Shown: positions 19,191-28,602, counted from the stretch's first letter. The stretch is DNA of 64,000 bases from Kaistia terrae (GCF_026344005.1 NZ_JAPKNH010000001.1:682001-746000); one strand, 5' to 3'. The notes: generated by a model from the letters alone, not told the origin. Made by a program: numbers and translations.

Positions 19191-19736
19191 TTAGCTCGTC
19201 GCGCCGGTGGAAGGCGTTGCTTCCGTTGCCGGAACTTCGGCGGGGGCGGCGGAGTGGTCGGCCAGGGCGGCGCGAAGCGCCTTTTCCTGCTCGTCGGTGA
19301 GCGAGGTCTGCATGACGGTGCCGCCGACGCCGCGCAGATCCGCCAATACCTTGTCGGTGGTCATCTTGCGGATCAGCAGGAAAAGGCCGGCATTGCCGGG
19401 CGCAAGCGACTGGGCCGCGTCCTTCATGAACTGGTCGTTGATGCCGATATCGGTCAGCTTGCCGCCGAGCGCGCCGGAAGCCGCGCCGATTGCCGTGCCG
19501 ACCAGCGGCATCAGGAAGATGAAGCCGATCAGCGTGCCCCAGAACGCGCCCGAAACCGCGCCGGTCGCGGTGGTGTTCACCAGCTGGTTCAGCTTGATCC
19601 GGCCGTTGGCATCGCGCACGGCGACGACCGCGTCACCCAGCTCGATCAGATATTCCTTCTGCATTTCCAGCACGCGGTCGCGGACTTCTTCGGCTTTCTG
19701 TTCGGTAGGGAAGGCAATGAAGACGAGATCGCTCAT
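19191..19736 (-). CDS. DUF1269 family membrane protein
   Basis: A 181-residue protein of the DUF1269/COG4803 type, beginning MSDLVFIAFPTEQKAEEVRD. A Gly/Ala-rich membrane-active segment (about 57-95, including GFIFLMPLVGTAIGAASGAL) is flanked by soluble alpha/beta parts, and the C-terminus is Ala/Pro/Thr-rich. The function is unknown. GGAG lies eight bases before the ATG. It reads in the same direction as the phosphoesterase gene 25 bases downstream, so the two may share a transcript. Confidence 0.85.
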   Translation of the reverse strand: MSDLVFIAFPTEQKAEEVRDRVLEMQKEYLIELGDAVVAVRDANGRIKLNQLVNTTATGAVSGAFWGTLIGFIFLMPLVGTAIGAASGALGGKLTDIGINDQFMKDAAQSLAPGNAGLFLLIRKMTTDKVLADLRGVGGTVMQTSLTDEQEKALRAALADHSAAPAEVPATEATPSTGATS

Positions 19737-20132
19737 TGGGAAACTCCATCGTTCGGGACGATTCTAAAACAGGGTGCCGGTTGGCCAGGACATCGATTGA
19801 TAGGTCATGGGCCGCCAGTCGGCCGACGACGCCCCGGAGGGCGCATCATTCGGCGATGCCACCATAGCGCGATGCCAGAATTTTGCGAGCGCCCGAAGTC
19901 CCACGGGAAGGCTTTGCGTTCCGAAATTTGGCCGTCCGCGCACTTGGGCTGAGATCGCACTTCACCGAACTCGCCTCGCGAGCGGGGAAACAGACTCACC
20001 CCAGTCCGCAGCAACGAGTCGTGCTCTCGTCGGGCTGGCAATGTCGGCTCCCAAACGCCAAGGCGGGACAAGGCTGGCTGAGGGGCCATGTGTCCTGCTA
20101 CCGCCGTGGAAATGCCCCTTCGACGATGGGGC

Positions 20133-20162
20133 TTGACCGATAGAACAAAACGTGAACATATG
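20133..20162 (+). promoter_or_regulatory. SOS-type promoter with alphaproteobacterial LexA box
   Basis: GAAC-N7-GAAC (20143-20157) matches the GTTC-N7-GTTC LexA operator of Alphaproteobacteria, read on the opposite strand. It lies between a good -35 (TTGACC, 20133-20138) and a plausible -10 (CATATG, 20157-20162), so bound LexA would block RNA polymerase. The first gene downstream is a small membrane-protein ORF with a strong ribosome site, then dnaE. No second box was found nearby. Between 19737 and 20132 no gene was recognised. Confidence 0.78.
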
Positions 20163-20192
20163 AGATATCGACAGTCCGATAAGGAGTTAGCC

Positions 20193-20291
20193 ATGACCGC
20201 CTATATCCGTGACGTTGCCGCCCTGGGTGCGCTGATGCTGTTCATCACGATGGTGAGCCTCTGGTCCGATCTGATCGCTCACGTCGTCTGA
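20193..20291 (+). CDS. Small single-pass membrane protein under LexA-type promoter
   Basis: A 32-residue peptide, MTAYIRDVAALGALMLFITM followed by VSLWSDLIAHVV. AAGGAG sits six bases before the ATG (20181-20186), one of the best ribosome sites in the window. One hydrophobic segment spans about residues 8-28. It starts roughly 25-35 bases after the predicted transcription start of the SOS-type promoter. By size, topology and control it resembles SidA of Caulobacter, a 29-residue SOS-induced division inhibitor that acts on the divisome; sequence homology is not claimed. Position before dnaE suggests the two genes may share the transcript. Confidence 0.72.
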   Translation: MTAYIRDVAALGALMLFITMVSLWSDLIAHVV

Positions 20292-20394
20292 CCCTCTCCC
20301 ATGCCCTGAGGCAGAGCGAGTTTGGGGGAAAGGCGGCGATGCGATGGACAGGCGCGGCGCTCTGGACGTAAATCAGGCGGAAGAGGATCGCCTG

Positions 20395-23300
20395 ATGAGT
20401 CAAATTGCCCGGGACGTCGGATTTGTGCATCTGCGCGTCCACTCCGCCTATTCGCTGCTCGAAGGCGCGCTGCCGCTGAAGACGCTGATCAAGCTGGCAG
20501 CGGCGGACAAGATGCCGGCGCTCGGCCTGACCGATACGGGCAATCTCTTCGGGGCGCTGGAATTCTCGGAAAAGACGGTCGAGACCGGCATCCAGCCGAT
20601 CATCGGCTGTCAGGTCGCGGTGCAGTTCGACGATGGCTTCGAGCCCTCGCGTCGACCGGTTCCCGGCCAGAAGAGCCTTTCCGATCTGATCATGATCGCC
20701 TCGAACGAGGAGGGGTACTGGAACCTCGTCCGCCTCGTGTCGCGCGCCTTCATGGAGACGGATGCCGGCGACAAGCCGCATATCAAGTTTGGTGATCTCG
20801 AAGGCGCGCATCAGGGTCTCATTGTCCTGACGGGTGGCGGCACCGGCCCGCTGGATCAGGCGATCCGGATCGGGCAGGGCGACTTTGCCGAGCGGCGGGT
20901 CGCGCGCATGGCGGGCCTGCTGGGCGATCGGCTCTATGTCGAATTGCAGCGGCACCACACGATCGAGCAGCAGCGCGCCGAACCGGAACTGATCGATCTC
21001 GCCTATCGCCATGGTTTGCCGTTGGTCGCGACCAATGAGGCGTTCTTCCCCAAGCGCGACGATTATGAAGCGCATGACGCGCTGGTCGCGATCGCGGAAG
21101 GCTCGGTGGTTGCCGACGAGAAGCGGCGGCGGCTGACGCCGGAGCATTATTTCAAGTCGCGCGCCGAGATGGTCGAGTTGTTCGGCGATCTCAGGGAAGC
21201 GACCGACAATTCGGTCGAGATCGCGCTGCGCTGTTCTTATCGCGCCATGAAGCGCAAGCCGATCCTGCCGCGCTTCGCCGGCGCCGATGCCGACGCGGAG
21301 GAGGCGGAGCGCGCCGAGGTCAAGGCGTTGCGCGATCTGGCGACATCAGGCCTGGAAAAGCGGCTGGCCTTCCATGGCCTCGCGCCGGGCCTGACCGACA
21401 AGGATTATTGGGATCGGCTCGAATTCGAGCTCTCCGTCATCGAGAAGATGAAGTTCCCCGGCTACTTCCTGATCGTGGCCGACTTCATTCAATGGGCGAA
21501 GCTGCAGGGAATCCCCGTGGGGCCGGGCCGTGGTTCGGGCGCGGGCTCGCTCGTCGCCTGGTCGCTCACCATCACCGATCTCGACCCGATGCGCTTCGCG
21601 CTGCTGTTCGAGCGCTTCCTCAATCCCGAGCGCGTCTCGATGCCGGATTTCGACATCGACTTTTGTCAGGACCGGCGCGGCGAAGTCATCGACTACGTCC
21701 AGCAGAAATACGGCGCCGCCCAGGTGGCGCAGATCATCACGTTTGGAACGCTGCAGGCCCGCGCCGTGCTGCGCGACGTCGGCCGCGTGTTGCAGATGCC
21801 CTATGGCCAGGTCGACCGGCTCTGCAAGATGGTGCCGCAGAACCCGGCCAATCCGGTGTCGCTGGCGCAGGCGCTGATCGATGAGTCGCGCTTGCGCGAG
21901 GCTCGCGACGAGGATCCGGCGGTCGCCCAGTTGCTCGCCATGGCGCAGAAGCTCGAAGGGCTCTATCGCCACGCCTCGACGCACGCCGCCGGTATCGTGA
22001 TCGGCGACAGGCGCCTTGATGCGTTGGTGCCGCTCTACCGCGATCCGCGCTCGACCATGCCCGTCACCCAGTTCAATATGAAATGGGTCGAAAGCGCCGG
22101 TCTTGTGAAGTTCGACTTCCTCGGCCTGAAGACGCTGACCGTCATCGATACGGCGGTCAAGCTGATCGCCAAGCGCGGCATCGCCGTGGACATGGCCGCC
22201 ATCCCGCTCGACGACAAGCGCTCCTACGAGATGCTGGCGCGCGGCGAGACGGTCGGCGTGTTCCAGCTGGAAAGCCAGGGCATGCGCAAGGCCCTGATGG
22301 GCATGAAGCCGGACCGTTTCGAGGACATCATCGCGCTCGTGGCGCTCTATCGCCCGGGTCCGATGGACAACATCCCGACCTACAACGCCCGCAAGCACGG
22401 CGAGGAGAAGCCCGACTACTATCATCCGCTGATCGAGGTCGTGCTGAAGGAAACGCACGGCGTTGTCATCTACCAGGAACAGGTGATGCAGATCGCGCAG
22501 ATCCTGTCCGGCTATTCGCTCGGCGAAGCCGACATGCTGCGCCGCGCGATGGGTAAGAAGATCAAGGCGGAGATGGACGCCCAGCGCGACCGTTTCGTCG
22601 TCGGCGCCATCAAGCAGGGCCTGACCAAGGATCACGCCGACACGATCTTCGACATGCTGGCGAAGTTCGCCGACTACGGCTTCAACAAGAGCCACGCGGC
22701 CGCCTACGCCCTCGTCGCCTACCAGACCGCCTATCTGAAGGCGAACTACCCGGTTGAATTCCTCGCCGCGTCGATGACGCTCGACATGGGCAACACCGAG
22801 AAGCTGAACGACTTTCGTCGCGAGGCGATGCGGCTCGACTTCACCGTCGATCTGCCCTCGGTTAATCGTTCGGGCGCCGTGTTCGACGTCGAGGATGGCC
22901 GCATCCTTTATTCGCTGGCCGCCATCAAGGGCGTCGGCAGCCAGGCGGTGGAGCATCTGGTCGAGAGCCGTGGCGACAGGCCGTTCCGTGATCTCGCCGA
23001 TTTCGCCAACCGCATCAATCCGCGCGTCTTGAACAAGCGCACGCTGGAAAGTCTGATCTGCGCTGGTGCGTTCGATGGTTTCACACCGGACCGCGCCCGC
23101 GTCATGGCTGGCGTCGAGCGCATCATGGCGATCGGCAGCCGCGCGGTCGAAGGCGCGGCGATCGGCCAGGATGAGCTTTTTGGCGGTGGCGGGCAGGGCG
23201 AGTCGCTCACCTTGCCCTTTGCCGATGCGTGGCTGCCCTCGGAGCGGTTGCAGCGCGAGCACGCCGTCGTGGGCTTTTATCTGAGCGCGCATCCGCTGGA

Positions 23301-23856
23301 TGAATATACGCCGATCCTGAAGCGGCTGCGCGTGCAGACCTGGGCGGAGTTTTCCGAGGCTGTCCGGCTCGGCTCGGCCGCCGGCCGTCTCGCCGGCACG
23401 GTGACGACAAGGCAGGAGCGCAGGACGAAGTCCGGCAACAAGATGGGCATCGTCCAGTTCTCGGACCCGACCGGTCAGTTCGAAGCGATCATGTTCTCCG
23501 AGACGCTGAACGAATATCGCGACAAGCTGGAGCCGGGCCAGTCGGTGATCGTCCAGGTCGCAGCCGAAGACCGCCCCGAGGGCATCAGCGTTCGCATCGT
23601 CACGGTGAAGCCGCTCGACCAGATGACGACGGGCCTGAAGCAACTCCGCATCTTCATGCGCGACGATGAGCCCTTGAAGAGCATCGAGCGGCATCTTTCG
23701 CGCGGCAAGGGGGATGGGGATGTCAGCCTCGTCCTGATGCTGGACAAGGGCCAGCGCGAGGTCGAGGTGCAATTGCCCGGCCGCTACCTGCTCTCGCCGC
23801 AGATCGCCGGCGCCCTTCGCGCCGTCAGCGGCGTGGTGCAGGTCGAACTGGTTTAG
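20395..23856 (+). CDS. dnaE: DNA polymerase III subunit alpha (DnaE1)
   Basis: This is the replicative polymerase catalytic subunit, about 1150 residues, the length of DnaE1 rather than error-prone DnaE2. An N-terminal PHP domain starts FVHLRVHSAYSLLEGA. The palm holds GPGRGSGAGSL and the catalytic Asp pair in PDFDIDF (near residue 417). A helix-hairpin-helix region follows, then a clamp-binding motif QDELFGG (near residue 924) and an OB-fold (LAGTVTTRQERRTKSGNKMG). The ATG at 20395 has GAGGA seven bases upstream; an in-frame ATG at 20344 would add 17 residues and is also possible. The gene follows a LexA-type promoter and a small ORF by about 100 bases, so part of its transcription may be DNA-damage-inducible. 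Confidence 0.95.
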   Translation: MSQIARDVGFVHLRVHSAYSLLEGALPLKTLIKLAAADKMPALGLTDTGNLFGALEFSEKTVETGIQPIIGCQVAVQFDDGFEPSRRPVPGQKSLSDLIMIASNEEGYWNLVRLVSRAFMETDAGDKPHIKFGDLEGAHQGLIVLTGGGTGPLDQAIRIGQGDFAERRVARMAGLLGDRLYVELQRHHTIEQQRAEPELIDLAYRHGLPLVATNEAFFPKRDDYEAHDALVAIAEGSVVADEKRRRLTPEHYFKSRAEMVELFGDLREATDNSVEIALRCSYRAMKRKPILPRFAGADADAEEAERAEVKALRDLATSGLEKRLAFHGLAPGLTDKDYWDRLEFELSVIEKMKFPGYFLIVADFIQWAKLQGIPVGPGRGSGAGSLVAWSLTITDLDPMRFALLFERFLNPERVSMPDFDIDFCQDRRGEVIDYVQQKYGAAQVAQIITFGTLQARAVLRDVGRVLQMPYGQVDRLCKMVPQNPANPVSLAQALIDESRLREARDEDPAVAQLLAMAQKLEGLYRHASTHAAGIVIGDRRLDALVPLYRDPRSTMPVTQFNMKWVESAGLVKFDFLGLKTLTVIDTAVKLIAKRGIAVDMAAIPLDDKRSYEMLARGETVGVFQLESQGMRKALMGMKPDRFEDIIALVALYRPGPMDNIPTYNARKHGEEKPDYYHPLIEVVLKETHGVVIYQEQVMQIAQILSGYSLGEADMLRRAMGKKIKAEMDAQRDRFVVGAIKQGLTKDHADTIFDMLAKFADYGFNKSHAAAYALVAYQTAYLKANYPVEFLAASMTLDMGNTEKLNDFRREAMRLDFTVDLPSVNRSGAVFDVEDGRILYSLAAIKGVGSQAVEHLVESRGDRPFRDLADFANRINPRVLNKRTLESLICAGAFDGFTPDRARVMAGVERIMAIGSRAVEGAAIGQDELFGGGGQGESLTLPFADAWLPSERLQREHAVVGFYLSAHPLDEYTPILKRLRVQTWAEFSEAVRLGSAAGRLAGTVTTRQERRTKSGNKMGIVQFSDPTGQFEAIMFSETLNEYRDKLEPGQSVIVQVAAEDRPEGISVRIVTVKPLDQMTTGLKQLRIFMRDDEPLKSIERHLSRGKGDGDVSLVLMLDKGQREVEVQLPGRYLLSPQIAGALRAVSGVVQVELV

Positions 23857-23893
23857 CGAGATCGGGTTCGGGGGCAGGTAGAAAGCAAGCAAG

Positions 23894-24003
23894 ACCCTCA
23901 CCCTCTCCCGCAAGCGGGCGAGGGCTTTGGGGCCGGTGTTGGGTGTAAGGCCGGGCTCGGTCAATTCCCTCTCCCGCGAGCGGGAGAGGGTTGGGGTGAG
24001 GGG
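23894..24003. repeat. Intergenic palindromic repeat, family R1b
   Basis: Two hairpin units lie in tandem: CCCTCTCCCGCAAGCGGGCGAGGG, then CCCTCTCCCGCGAGCGGGAGAGGG with GTTGGGGTGAGGGG following. Closely related units recur at 43527-43565 and 57584-57697. The strong GC stems may also end dnaE transcription, though no T run follows. Confidence 0.75.
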
Positions 24004-24059
24004 CTTTCCTGACAGGGCTTCTCGCCAGCCCGTCTGGCGCTTGCTGCAAACCGCATGAT

Positions 24060-24240
24060 CATCCTCCTGAGGTGCCCGGCAAAGCCGGGCCTCGAAGGAG
24101 GGGCCAGATGTCTCCTTGCCTGCGTGCATCCGACGGTTCCTGACAGCTAGCCACAGGATGCGGCGCTCGCAGTCGAGGTTCCGGAGCTTCGCTGGACCCT
24201 CCTTCGAGGCTTCGCTCACGCGAAGCACCTCAGGGTGATG
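24060..24240. repeat. Intergenic inverted repeat pair, family R2
   Basis: The left copy (CATCCTCCTGAGGTGC, CCTCGAAGGAGG) and right copy (CCTCCTTCGAGGCTTCGC, GCACCTCAGGGTGATG) face each other across about 100 bases. The same paired arrangement recurs at 51065-51194. No gene lies here. Confidence 0.65.
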
Positions 24241-24385
24241 GGGAGGGATTAGCGACTGGCACTCCATACTGTCTGGACGACAGCGACATCCTGAGCCTGT
24301 GCCTGGGAAAATGGACCTGGCTCCGGCAGGGTGGCGCGCGCCGTCCGCGATCCCCATCTTGTGTTGCGTCAGGGCAGCGAAACCC

Positions 24386-24414
24386 TTGCGCTCTGGCCTT
24401 GGCCCGCCTATAAG
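24386..24414 (+). promoter_or_regulatory. Housekeeping promoter for rpsB
   Basis: TTGCGC (24386-24391) and TATAAG (24409-24414) are separated by 17 bases, a near-ideal sigma-70 promoter. Transcription would start near 24421, giving a leader of about 118 nt before rpsB. The leader holds ACCGGT at two places (near 24478 and 24514), a self-complementary hexamer that could fold the leader for S2 feedback control; that is a guess. Confidence 0.7.
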
Positions 24415-24538
24415 GCGCGCATTCCACACGTGGGGCTCGGGCTCCGGCGGCGAATTTTCATTCGTCCGACGGGACCCACCGGTGTCGCAATCGCGGCTTT
24501 CCCCACGGAGGCTGAACCGGTAAAAAGGAGATAGGGCT

Positions 24539-25342
24539 ATGGCTCTTCCGGATTTTTCTATGCGTCAGTTGCTTGAGGCAGGCGTTCACTTCGGTCACCA
24601 GAAGCATCGCTGGAACCCGAAGATGGCTCCGCACCTCTATGGCGTGCGTAACAACATCCACATCATCGACCTGGCCCAGACCGTGCCGATGCTGCATCGC
24701 GCCCTTCAGGCTGTCAGCGACACCGTCGCCGGCGGCGGCCGCGTTCTGTTCGTCGGCACCAAGCGCCAGGCTTCCGAGCCGGTCGCTGCGGCTGCCAAGC
24801 GTTGCGCCCAGTATTACGTCAATTCGCGTTGGCTCGGCGGCATGCTGACCAACTGGAAGACGATCTCCAATTCGATCCAGCGCCTGCGTCACCTCGACGA
24901 ACTGCTTTCGTCGGATGTCCAGGGCCTGACGAAGAAGGAGCGTCTGACGCTGACGCGCGAGCGCGACAAGCTTGAGAACGCTCTCGGCGGCATCAAGGAC
25001 ATGGGCGGCATTCCGGACCTCCTGTTCGTCATCGACACGAACAAGGAAGCCCTGGCGATCCAGGAAGCCCGTCGTCTGAACATCCCGGTCGCGGCGATCA
25101 TCGATTCGAACTCCGATCCCGATGGCATCACCTACCCGATCCCCGGCAATGACGACGCCGGCCGCGCCCTGACGCTCTATGGCGACCTGATCGCCCGTGC
25201 AGCGCTCGACGGCATCATGCGCGCTTCGGGTGGCGCTGGCGTCGATCTCGGCGCTCAGGAAGAAGTCTACGAAGAGGCTCTCGGCGAGGAAGTTTCGGCT
25301 GAAGCTGCTGCCGAGGAAGTCCCGGCTGCTCCGGCCGCCTGA
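24539..25342 (+). CDS. rpsB: 30S ribosomal protein S2
   Basis: This small-subunit ribosomal protein has 267 residues. The N-terminus [20 protein letters not shown], the stretch [16 protein letters not shown] and the C-terminal [20 protein letters not shown] are S2 signatures. An acidic, Ala-rich tail ([20 protein letters not shown]) extends past the conserved core, as usual in Alphaproteobacteria. AAGGAGATAGG precedes the ATG. A terminator-like hairpin separates it from tsf. Confidence 0.98.
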   Translation: MALPDFSMRQLLEAGVHFGHQKHRWNPKMAPHLYGVRNNIHIIDLAQTVPMLHRALQAVSDTVAGGGRVLFVGTKRQASEPVAAAAKRCAQYYVNSRWLGGMLTNWKTISNSIQRLRHLDELLSSDVQGLTKKERLTLTRERDKLENALGGIKDMGGIPDLLFVIDTNKEALAIQEARRLNIPVAAIIDSNSDPDGITYPIPGNDDAGRALTLYGDLIARAALDGIMRASGGAGVDLGAQEEVYEEALGEEVSAEAAAEEVPAAPAA

Positions 25343-25391
25343 TTTCTGCCGCTGCTGCGCTCCTGCGTAGCGACGAAATGACCAATTAAAT

Positions 25392-25422
25392 CAGCCGGGC
25401 GCTTTTGCCCGGCTGTTCTTTA
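25392..25422 (+). terminator. Terminator-like hairpin between rpsB and tsf
   Basis: CAGCCGGGC (25392-25400) pairs perfectly with GCCCGGCTG (25407-25415) around GCTTTT, followed by TTCTTTA. It probably lowers, rather than stops, read-through into tsf, since no clear separate tsf promoter was recognised in the remaining 25 bases. Confidence 0.8.
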
Positions 25423-25447
25423 GACAACGAGAAAAACGAGGCAGACG

Positions 25448-26374
25448 ATGACCATTTCCGCTTCGATGGTGAAGGACCTGCGCGAGAAGACCGGCGCGGG
25501 CATGATGGATTGCAAGGCGGCGCTGATCGAGAACGGCGGCGACGTCGAGGCTTCGATCGATTGGCTGCGGACCAAGGGTCTCGCCAAGGCTGCGAAGAAG
25601 GCTGGCCGCGTCGCGGCTGAAGGTCTCGTCGGCGTCGCGTCGGAAGGCACCAAGGCTGTCGTCGTCGAAGTCAACTCCGAGACCGACTTCGTCGCCCGCA
25701 ACGCCGCCTTCCAGGAAGTCGTTTCGAGCGTCGCCCAGGCGGCTCTCGGCACGGACGGTTCGGTCGCAGCGGTTGCTGCAGCCAACTATCCCGGCTCCGA
25801 CAAGACGGTCGAGGCTTCGATCACGACCGCTGTCGCGACGATCGGCGAGCACATGAACCTGCGCCGTTCGGCCGCCGTCACGGTGACCGATGGCGTTGTT
25901 GCCTCCTACGTCCACTCGGCCGTCGCGCCGAACCTCGGCAAGATCGGCGTTCTCGTCGGCCTGCAGTCGACGGGCGACAAGGACAAGCTGGTTGCGCTCG
26001 GTCGCCAGATCGCGATGCACATCGCCGCCACCAACCCGCTTTCGGTTCGCAGCGATGAGCTCGACGCCGAGGTGGTTGCGCGCGAGCGTGCCGTTTACGC
26101 CGAGACTGCTCGCGAGTCGGGCAAGCCGGAAGCCATCATCGAGAAGATGGTCGAGGGTCGCATCCGCAAGTTCTACGAGGAAGTCGTCCTTCTCTCGCAG
26201 GCTTTCGTGATCAACCCCGACCTGACCGTCGAGAAGGCGCTCCAGGCGGCTGAGGCCGATGTCGGCGCGCCGATCGAGCTCACCACCTTCGTCTCCTTCC
26301 GCCTCGGCGAAGGCGTCGAGAAGGAAGAGTCCGATTTCGCGGCCGAAGTGGCTGCGGCTGCTGGCACGAAATAA
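25448..26374 (+). CDS. tsf: Translation elongation factor Ts
   Basis: EF-Ts exchanges GDP for GTP on EF-Tu. The 308-residue protein begins with a UBA-like domain ([20 protein letters not shown], then [12 protein letters not shown]). The EF-Tu-contacting region has [12 protein letters not shown] near residue 75, followed by the two-part dimerisation/core domain. Length and motifs are standard. It lies after rpsB in the conserved rpsB-tsf-pyrH-frr order; GAGG lies nine bases before the ATG. Confidence 0.98.
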   Translation: MTISASMVKDLREKTGAGMMDCKAALIENGGDVEASIDWLRTKGLAKAAKKAGRVAAEGLVGVASEGTKAVVVEVNSETDFVARNAAFQEVVSSVAQAALGTDGSVAAVAAANYPGSDKTVEASITTAVATIGEHMNLRRSAAVTVTDGVVASYVHSAVAPNLGKIGVLVGLQSTGDKDKLVALGRQIAMHIAATNPLSVRSDELDAEVVARERAVYAETARESGKPEAIIEKMVEGRIRKFYEEVVLLSQAFVINPDLTVEKALQAAEADVGAPIELTTFVSFRLGEGVEKEESDFAAEVAAAAGTK

Positions 26375-26409
26375 TTCGGGGAACATCTGTTCCTTTCCAA
26401 GAAAAGACA

Positions 26410-26435
26410 GGGCGCCGGATGACATCCCGGCGCCC
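26410..26435 (+). terminator. Hairpin between tsf and pyrH
   Basis: GGGCGCCGG (26410-26418) pairs with CCGGCGCCC (26427-26435) across an 8-base loop. The following bases (TTCGTGTATC) are not T-rich, so it may be a weak attenuator or an mRNA-stabilising stem rather than a full terminator. Confidence 0.55.
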
Positions 26436-26481
26436 TTCGTGTATCCGAAGGCGCCTTTCATAAAGCGAAGAGGAAGCAAAC

Positions 26482-27204
26482 ATGACGGAGTCGGTCCGTT
26501 TTCGACGTGTCCTCCTCAAGGTATCAGGCGAAGCCCTTCTCGGTGATCAGCCCTTCGGCATCGATGAAAAAGTCATCGACCGGATCGCCGGTGAAGTCGG
26601 TCAGGCCGTCGAACTGGGCGTCGAAGTCGGCCTGGTTGTCGGCGGTGGTAATATTTTCCGTGGCATGACGATCGCCAAGGCAGGCGGCAACCGCGTCGCC
26701 GGCGACCATATGGGCATGCTGGCGACCGTGATGAACGCCATCGGCATGCATGAGGCGCTGGAGCGCCGCGGCATCTCCTCGCGCGTTTTCTCGGCCGTGC
26801 CGATGCCGACGATCTGCGAGACCTTCAGCCAGCAGCGCGCCGAACGGGCGCTCAAGCGGTCGAAGGTCGTGCTGTTCGCCGGCGGCACCGGCAACCCGTT
26901 CTTCACGACGGATTCGGGCGCGGCTCTGCGCGCAGCGGAAATGGGCTGCGACGCGCTGTTCAAGGGCACGCAGGTCGACGGTATCTATTCCGCCGATCCC
27001 CGCAAGGATCCGACCGCCATTCGCTTCGAGCGCATCACCCACGCCGAAGTTCTGGCGCGCGGACTGCAGGTCATGGATACGGCCGCCGTGGCGCTCGCTC
27101 GTGACAACGGCATTCCGCTTGTCGTATTTTCGATCCAGGAACCGAACGCGTTTGTCGACATTCTGCGCGGCAAGGGCCGTGCGACGATTGTCGCTGACGA
27201 ATGA
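26482..27204 (+). CDS. pyrH: Uridylate kinase (UMP kinase)
   Basis: This hexameric bacterial enzyme of the amino-acid-kinase family phosphorylates UMP to UDP in pyrimidine synthesis. The 240-residue length is standard. Visible motifs are RVLLKVSGEALLGD (ATP-binding Lys), GLVVGGGNIFRG, a nucleotide-binding stretch FAGGTGNPFFTTDSGAALRA, and KGTQVDGIYSADPRKDP. GAGGAAG precedes the ATG. Gene order pyrH-frr-uppS-cdsA is conserved across bacteria. Confidence 0.97.
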   Translation: MTESVRFRRVLLKVSGEALLGDQPFGIDEKVIDRIAGEVGQAVELGVEVGLVVGGGNIFRGMTIAKAGGNRVAGDHMGMLATVMNAIGMHEALERRGISSRVFSAVPMPTICETFSQQRAERALKRSKVVLFAGGTGNPFFTTDSGAALRAAEMGCDALFKGTQVDGIYSADPRKDPTAIRFERITHAEVLARGLQVMDTAAVALARDNGIPLVVFSIQEPNAFVDILRGKGRATIVADE

Positions 27205-27251
27205 TGCACGCATCGGTAAACTCCGACGCGCACCAGAATTAAGAGGATGCC

Positions 27252-27800
27252 ATGAACTTGGACGACCTGAAACGCCGAATGGACGGCGCCATCTCGGTCC
27301 TGAGGACAGACCTCGCCGGCCTTCGTACCGGCCGCGCTTCATCGGGAATGCTCGACCCGATCATGGTCAATGCCTATGGCTCGCACATGCCGATCACGCA
27401 GCTTGCGACGATCAGCGTGCCGGAACCGCGCCTGATCATGGTGCAGGTCTGGGACCGCGCCACGGCATCGGCCGTCGAGAAGGCGATCCGCGAGTCGAGC
27501 CTCGGGCTCAACCCGGTCGTCGAAGGCCAGGTTTTCCGCATTCCGATCCCGGAGCTCAACACCGAGCGCCGCATGGAATTCGTCAAGGTTGCGCACAAAT
27601 ACGCCGAGTCGGCCCGCATTTCGGTTCGCCATGTCCGTCGCGACGGCATTGACGGGCTGAAGAAGGCGGAGAAGGACGGCAGCATGAGCGAGGACGACAG
27701 CCGCCGTATGGCTGAAAAGGTCCAGAAGCTCACCGACGACACCATCGCCGAGATCGACGCGATTCTCGCGGCGAAGGAAGCGGAGATCAGCCAGATCTGA
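27252..27800 (+). CDS. frr: Ribosome recycling factor
   Basis: RRF, with EF-G, splits post-termination ribosomes. The 182-residue protein is close to the usual 185. It shows [20 protein letters not shown] near residue 23, the [20 protein letters not shown] helix and the C-terminal [17 protein letters not shown] helix of the three-helix bundle. AAGAGGATGCC precedes the ATG. It follows pyrH by 47 bases. Confidence 0.97.
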   Translation: MNLDDLKRRMDGAISVLRTDLAGLRTGRASSGMLDPIMVNAYGSHMPITQLATISVPEPRLIMVQVWDRATASAVEKAIRESSLGLNPVVEGQVFRIPIPELNTERRMEFVKVAHKYAESARISVRHVRRDGIDGLKKAEKDGSMSEDDSRRMAEKVQKLTDDTIAEIDAILAAKEAEISQI

Positions 27801-27816
27801 GCAGGGCGGTAAAGCC

Positions 27817-28602
27817 ATGAACTCGAATGCCGACGATTCGGGCGCCGAGCTTCTGGCGAAGCCCTCTGACATGGCGGTAACCCCGCTCAGCGTGCCGCGT
27901 CACGTTGCCATCATCATGGATGGCAACGGTCGCTGGGCGCAGGGGCGGGGCCTCACTCGCACCGAAGGCCATCGCCGCGGCATGGAGGCGGTACGCGCCG
28001 CCGTCGAGACGTCGCGCGAACTGGGCGTCTCCTATCTGACGCTGTTCAGCTTCTCCTCGGAAAATTGGTCGCGGCCGCCTCTGGAGATCCAGTTCCTGTT
28101 CGGCCTGCTGCGCCTGTTCATCCAGCGCGACCTGGCCGACTTGCATCGCAACAAGGTGCGCGTCACCGTCATCGGCGACCGCGTGCGCCTCTCGGCCGAT
28201 ATACGCTCGCTGCTGGAACAGGCCGAGAAGCTCACCCGCGACAACACGGGTCTTCGGCTCGTCATCGCCTTCAATTACGGCGCGCGCGACGAAATCACCC
28301 GCGCCGTTCGCCGGCTTGGCGAGGAAATCGCCAACGGCACGCTCAGCCCGGACGCGATCGACGAGAATGCGATCCGTGCGCGGCTCGACACCGCCGACAT
28401 GCCGGATCCCGATCTCGTCATCCGCACCAGCGGCGAGATGCGGCTTTCCAATTTCCTGCTTTGGCAGGCGGCTTACGCCGAACTGGTATTTCTGCCGGCC
28501 TATTGGCCTGATTTCGACCGCGCTGCCTATGTGCAGGCGCTCGAGGAATATTCGCGTCGTGCGCGGCGCTTTGGCGGAATTGCCGCCCGGAGGAGCGGTT
28601 GA
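27817..28602 (+). CDS. uppS: Undecaprenyl diphosphate synthase (isoprenyl transferase)
   Basis: This cis-prenyltransferase makes the C55 lipid carrier for peptidoglycan and O-antigen. The 261-residue protein has catalytic Asp and phosphate-binding residues in HVAIIMDGNGRWAQGRGL near residue 30, GHRRGMEAV, FSSENWSRP, and the C-terminal DLVIRTSGEMRLSNFLLWQ. The ATG at 27817 has GGGCGG upstream and is preferred over the in-frame ATG at 27871, which has no ribosome site. The stop overlaps the TTG start of cdsA. Confidence 0.96.
   Translation: MNSNADDSGAELLAKPSDMAVTPLSVPRHVAIIMDGNGRWAQGRGLTRTEGHRRGMEAVRAAVETSRELGVSYLTLFSFSSENWSRPPLEIQFLFGLLRLFIQRDLADLHRNKVRVTVIGDRVRLSADIRSLLEQAEKLTRDNTGLRLVIAFNYGARDEITRAVRRLGEEIANGTLSPDAIDENAIRARLDTADMPDPDLVIRTSGEMRLSNFLLWQAAYAELVFLPAYWPDFDRAAYVQALEEYSRRARRFGGIAARRSG

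Noticed and set aside
19805-20194. Open frames of 65-129 codons between the DUF1269 gene and dnaE
   Set aside because: No conserved features or ribosome sites; the only supported coding sequence in this gap is the 32-codon ORF at 20193.
21346-24429. A 1027-codon open frame on the minus strand across dnaE
   Set aside because: It shadows the dnaE frame in GC-rich DNA; the translation is Arg/His/Asp-rich low-complexity sequence with no family features, while dnaE has all polymerase motifs.
26380-26393. GGAACATCTGTTCC after tsf as a LexA site
   Set aside because: It is a perfect palindrome, but the alphaproteobacterial LexA box is a direct GTTC-N7-GTTC repeat; spacing and orientation do not fit.
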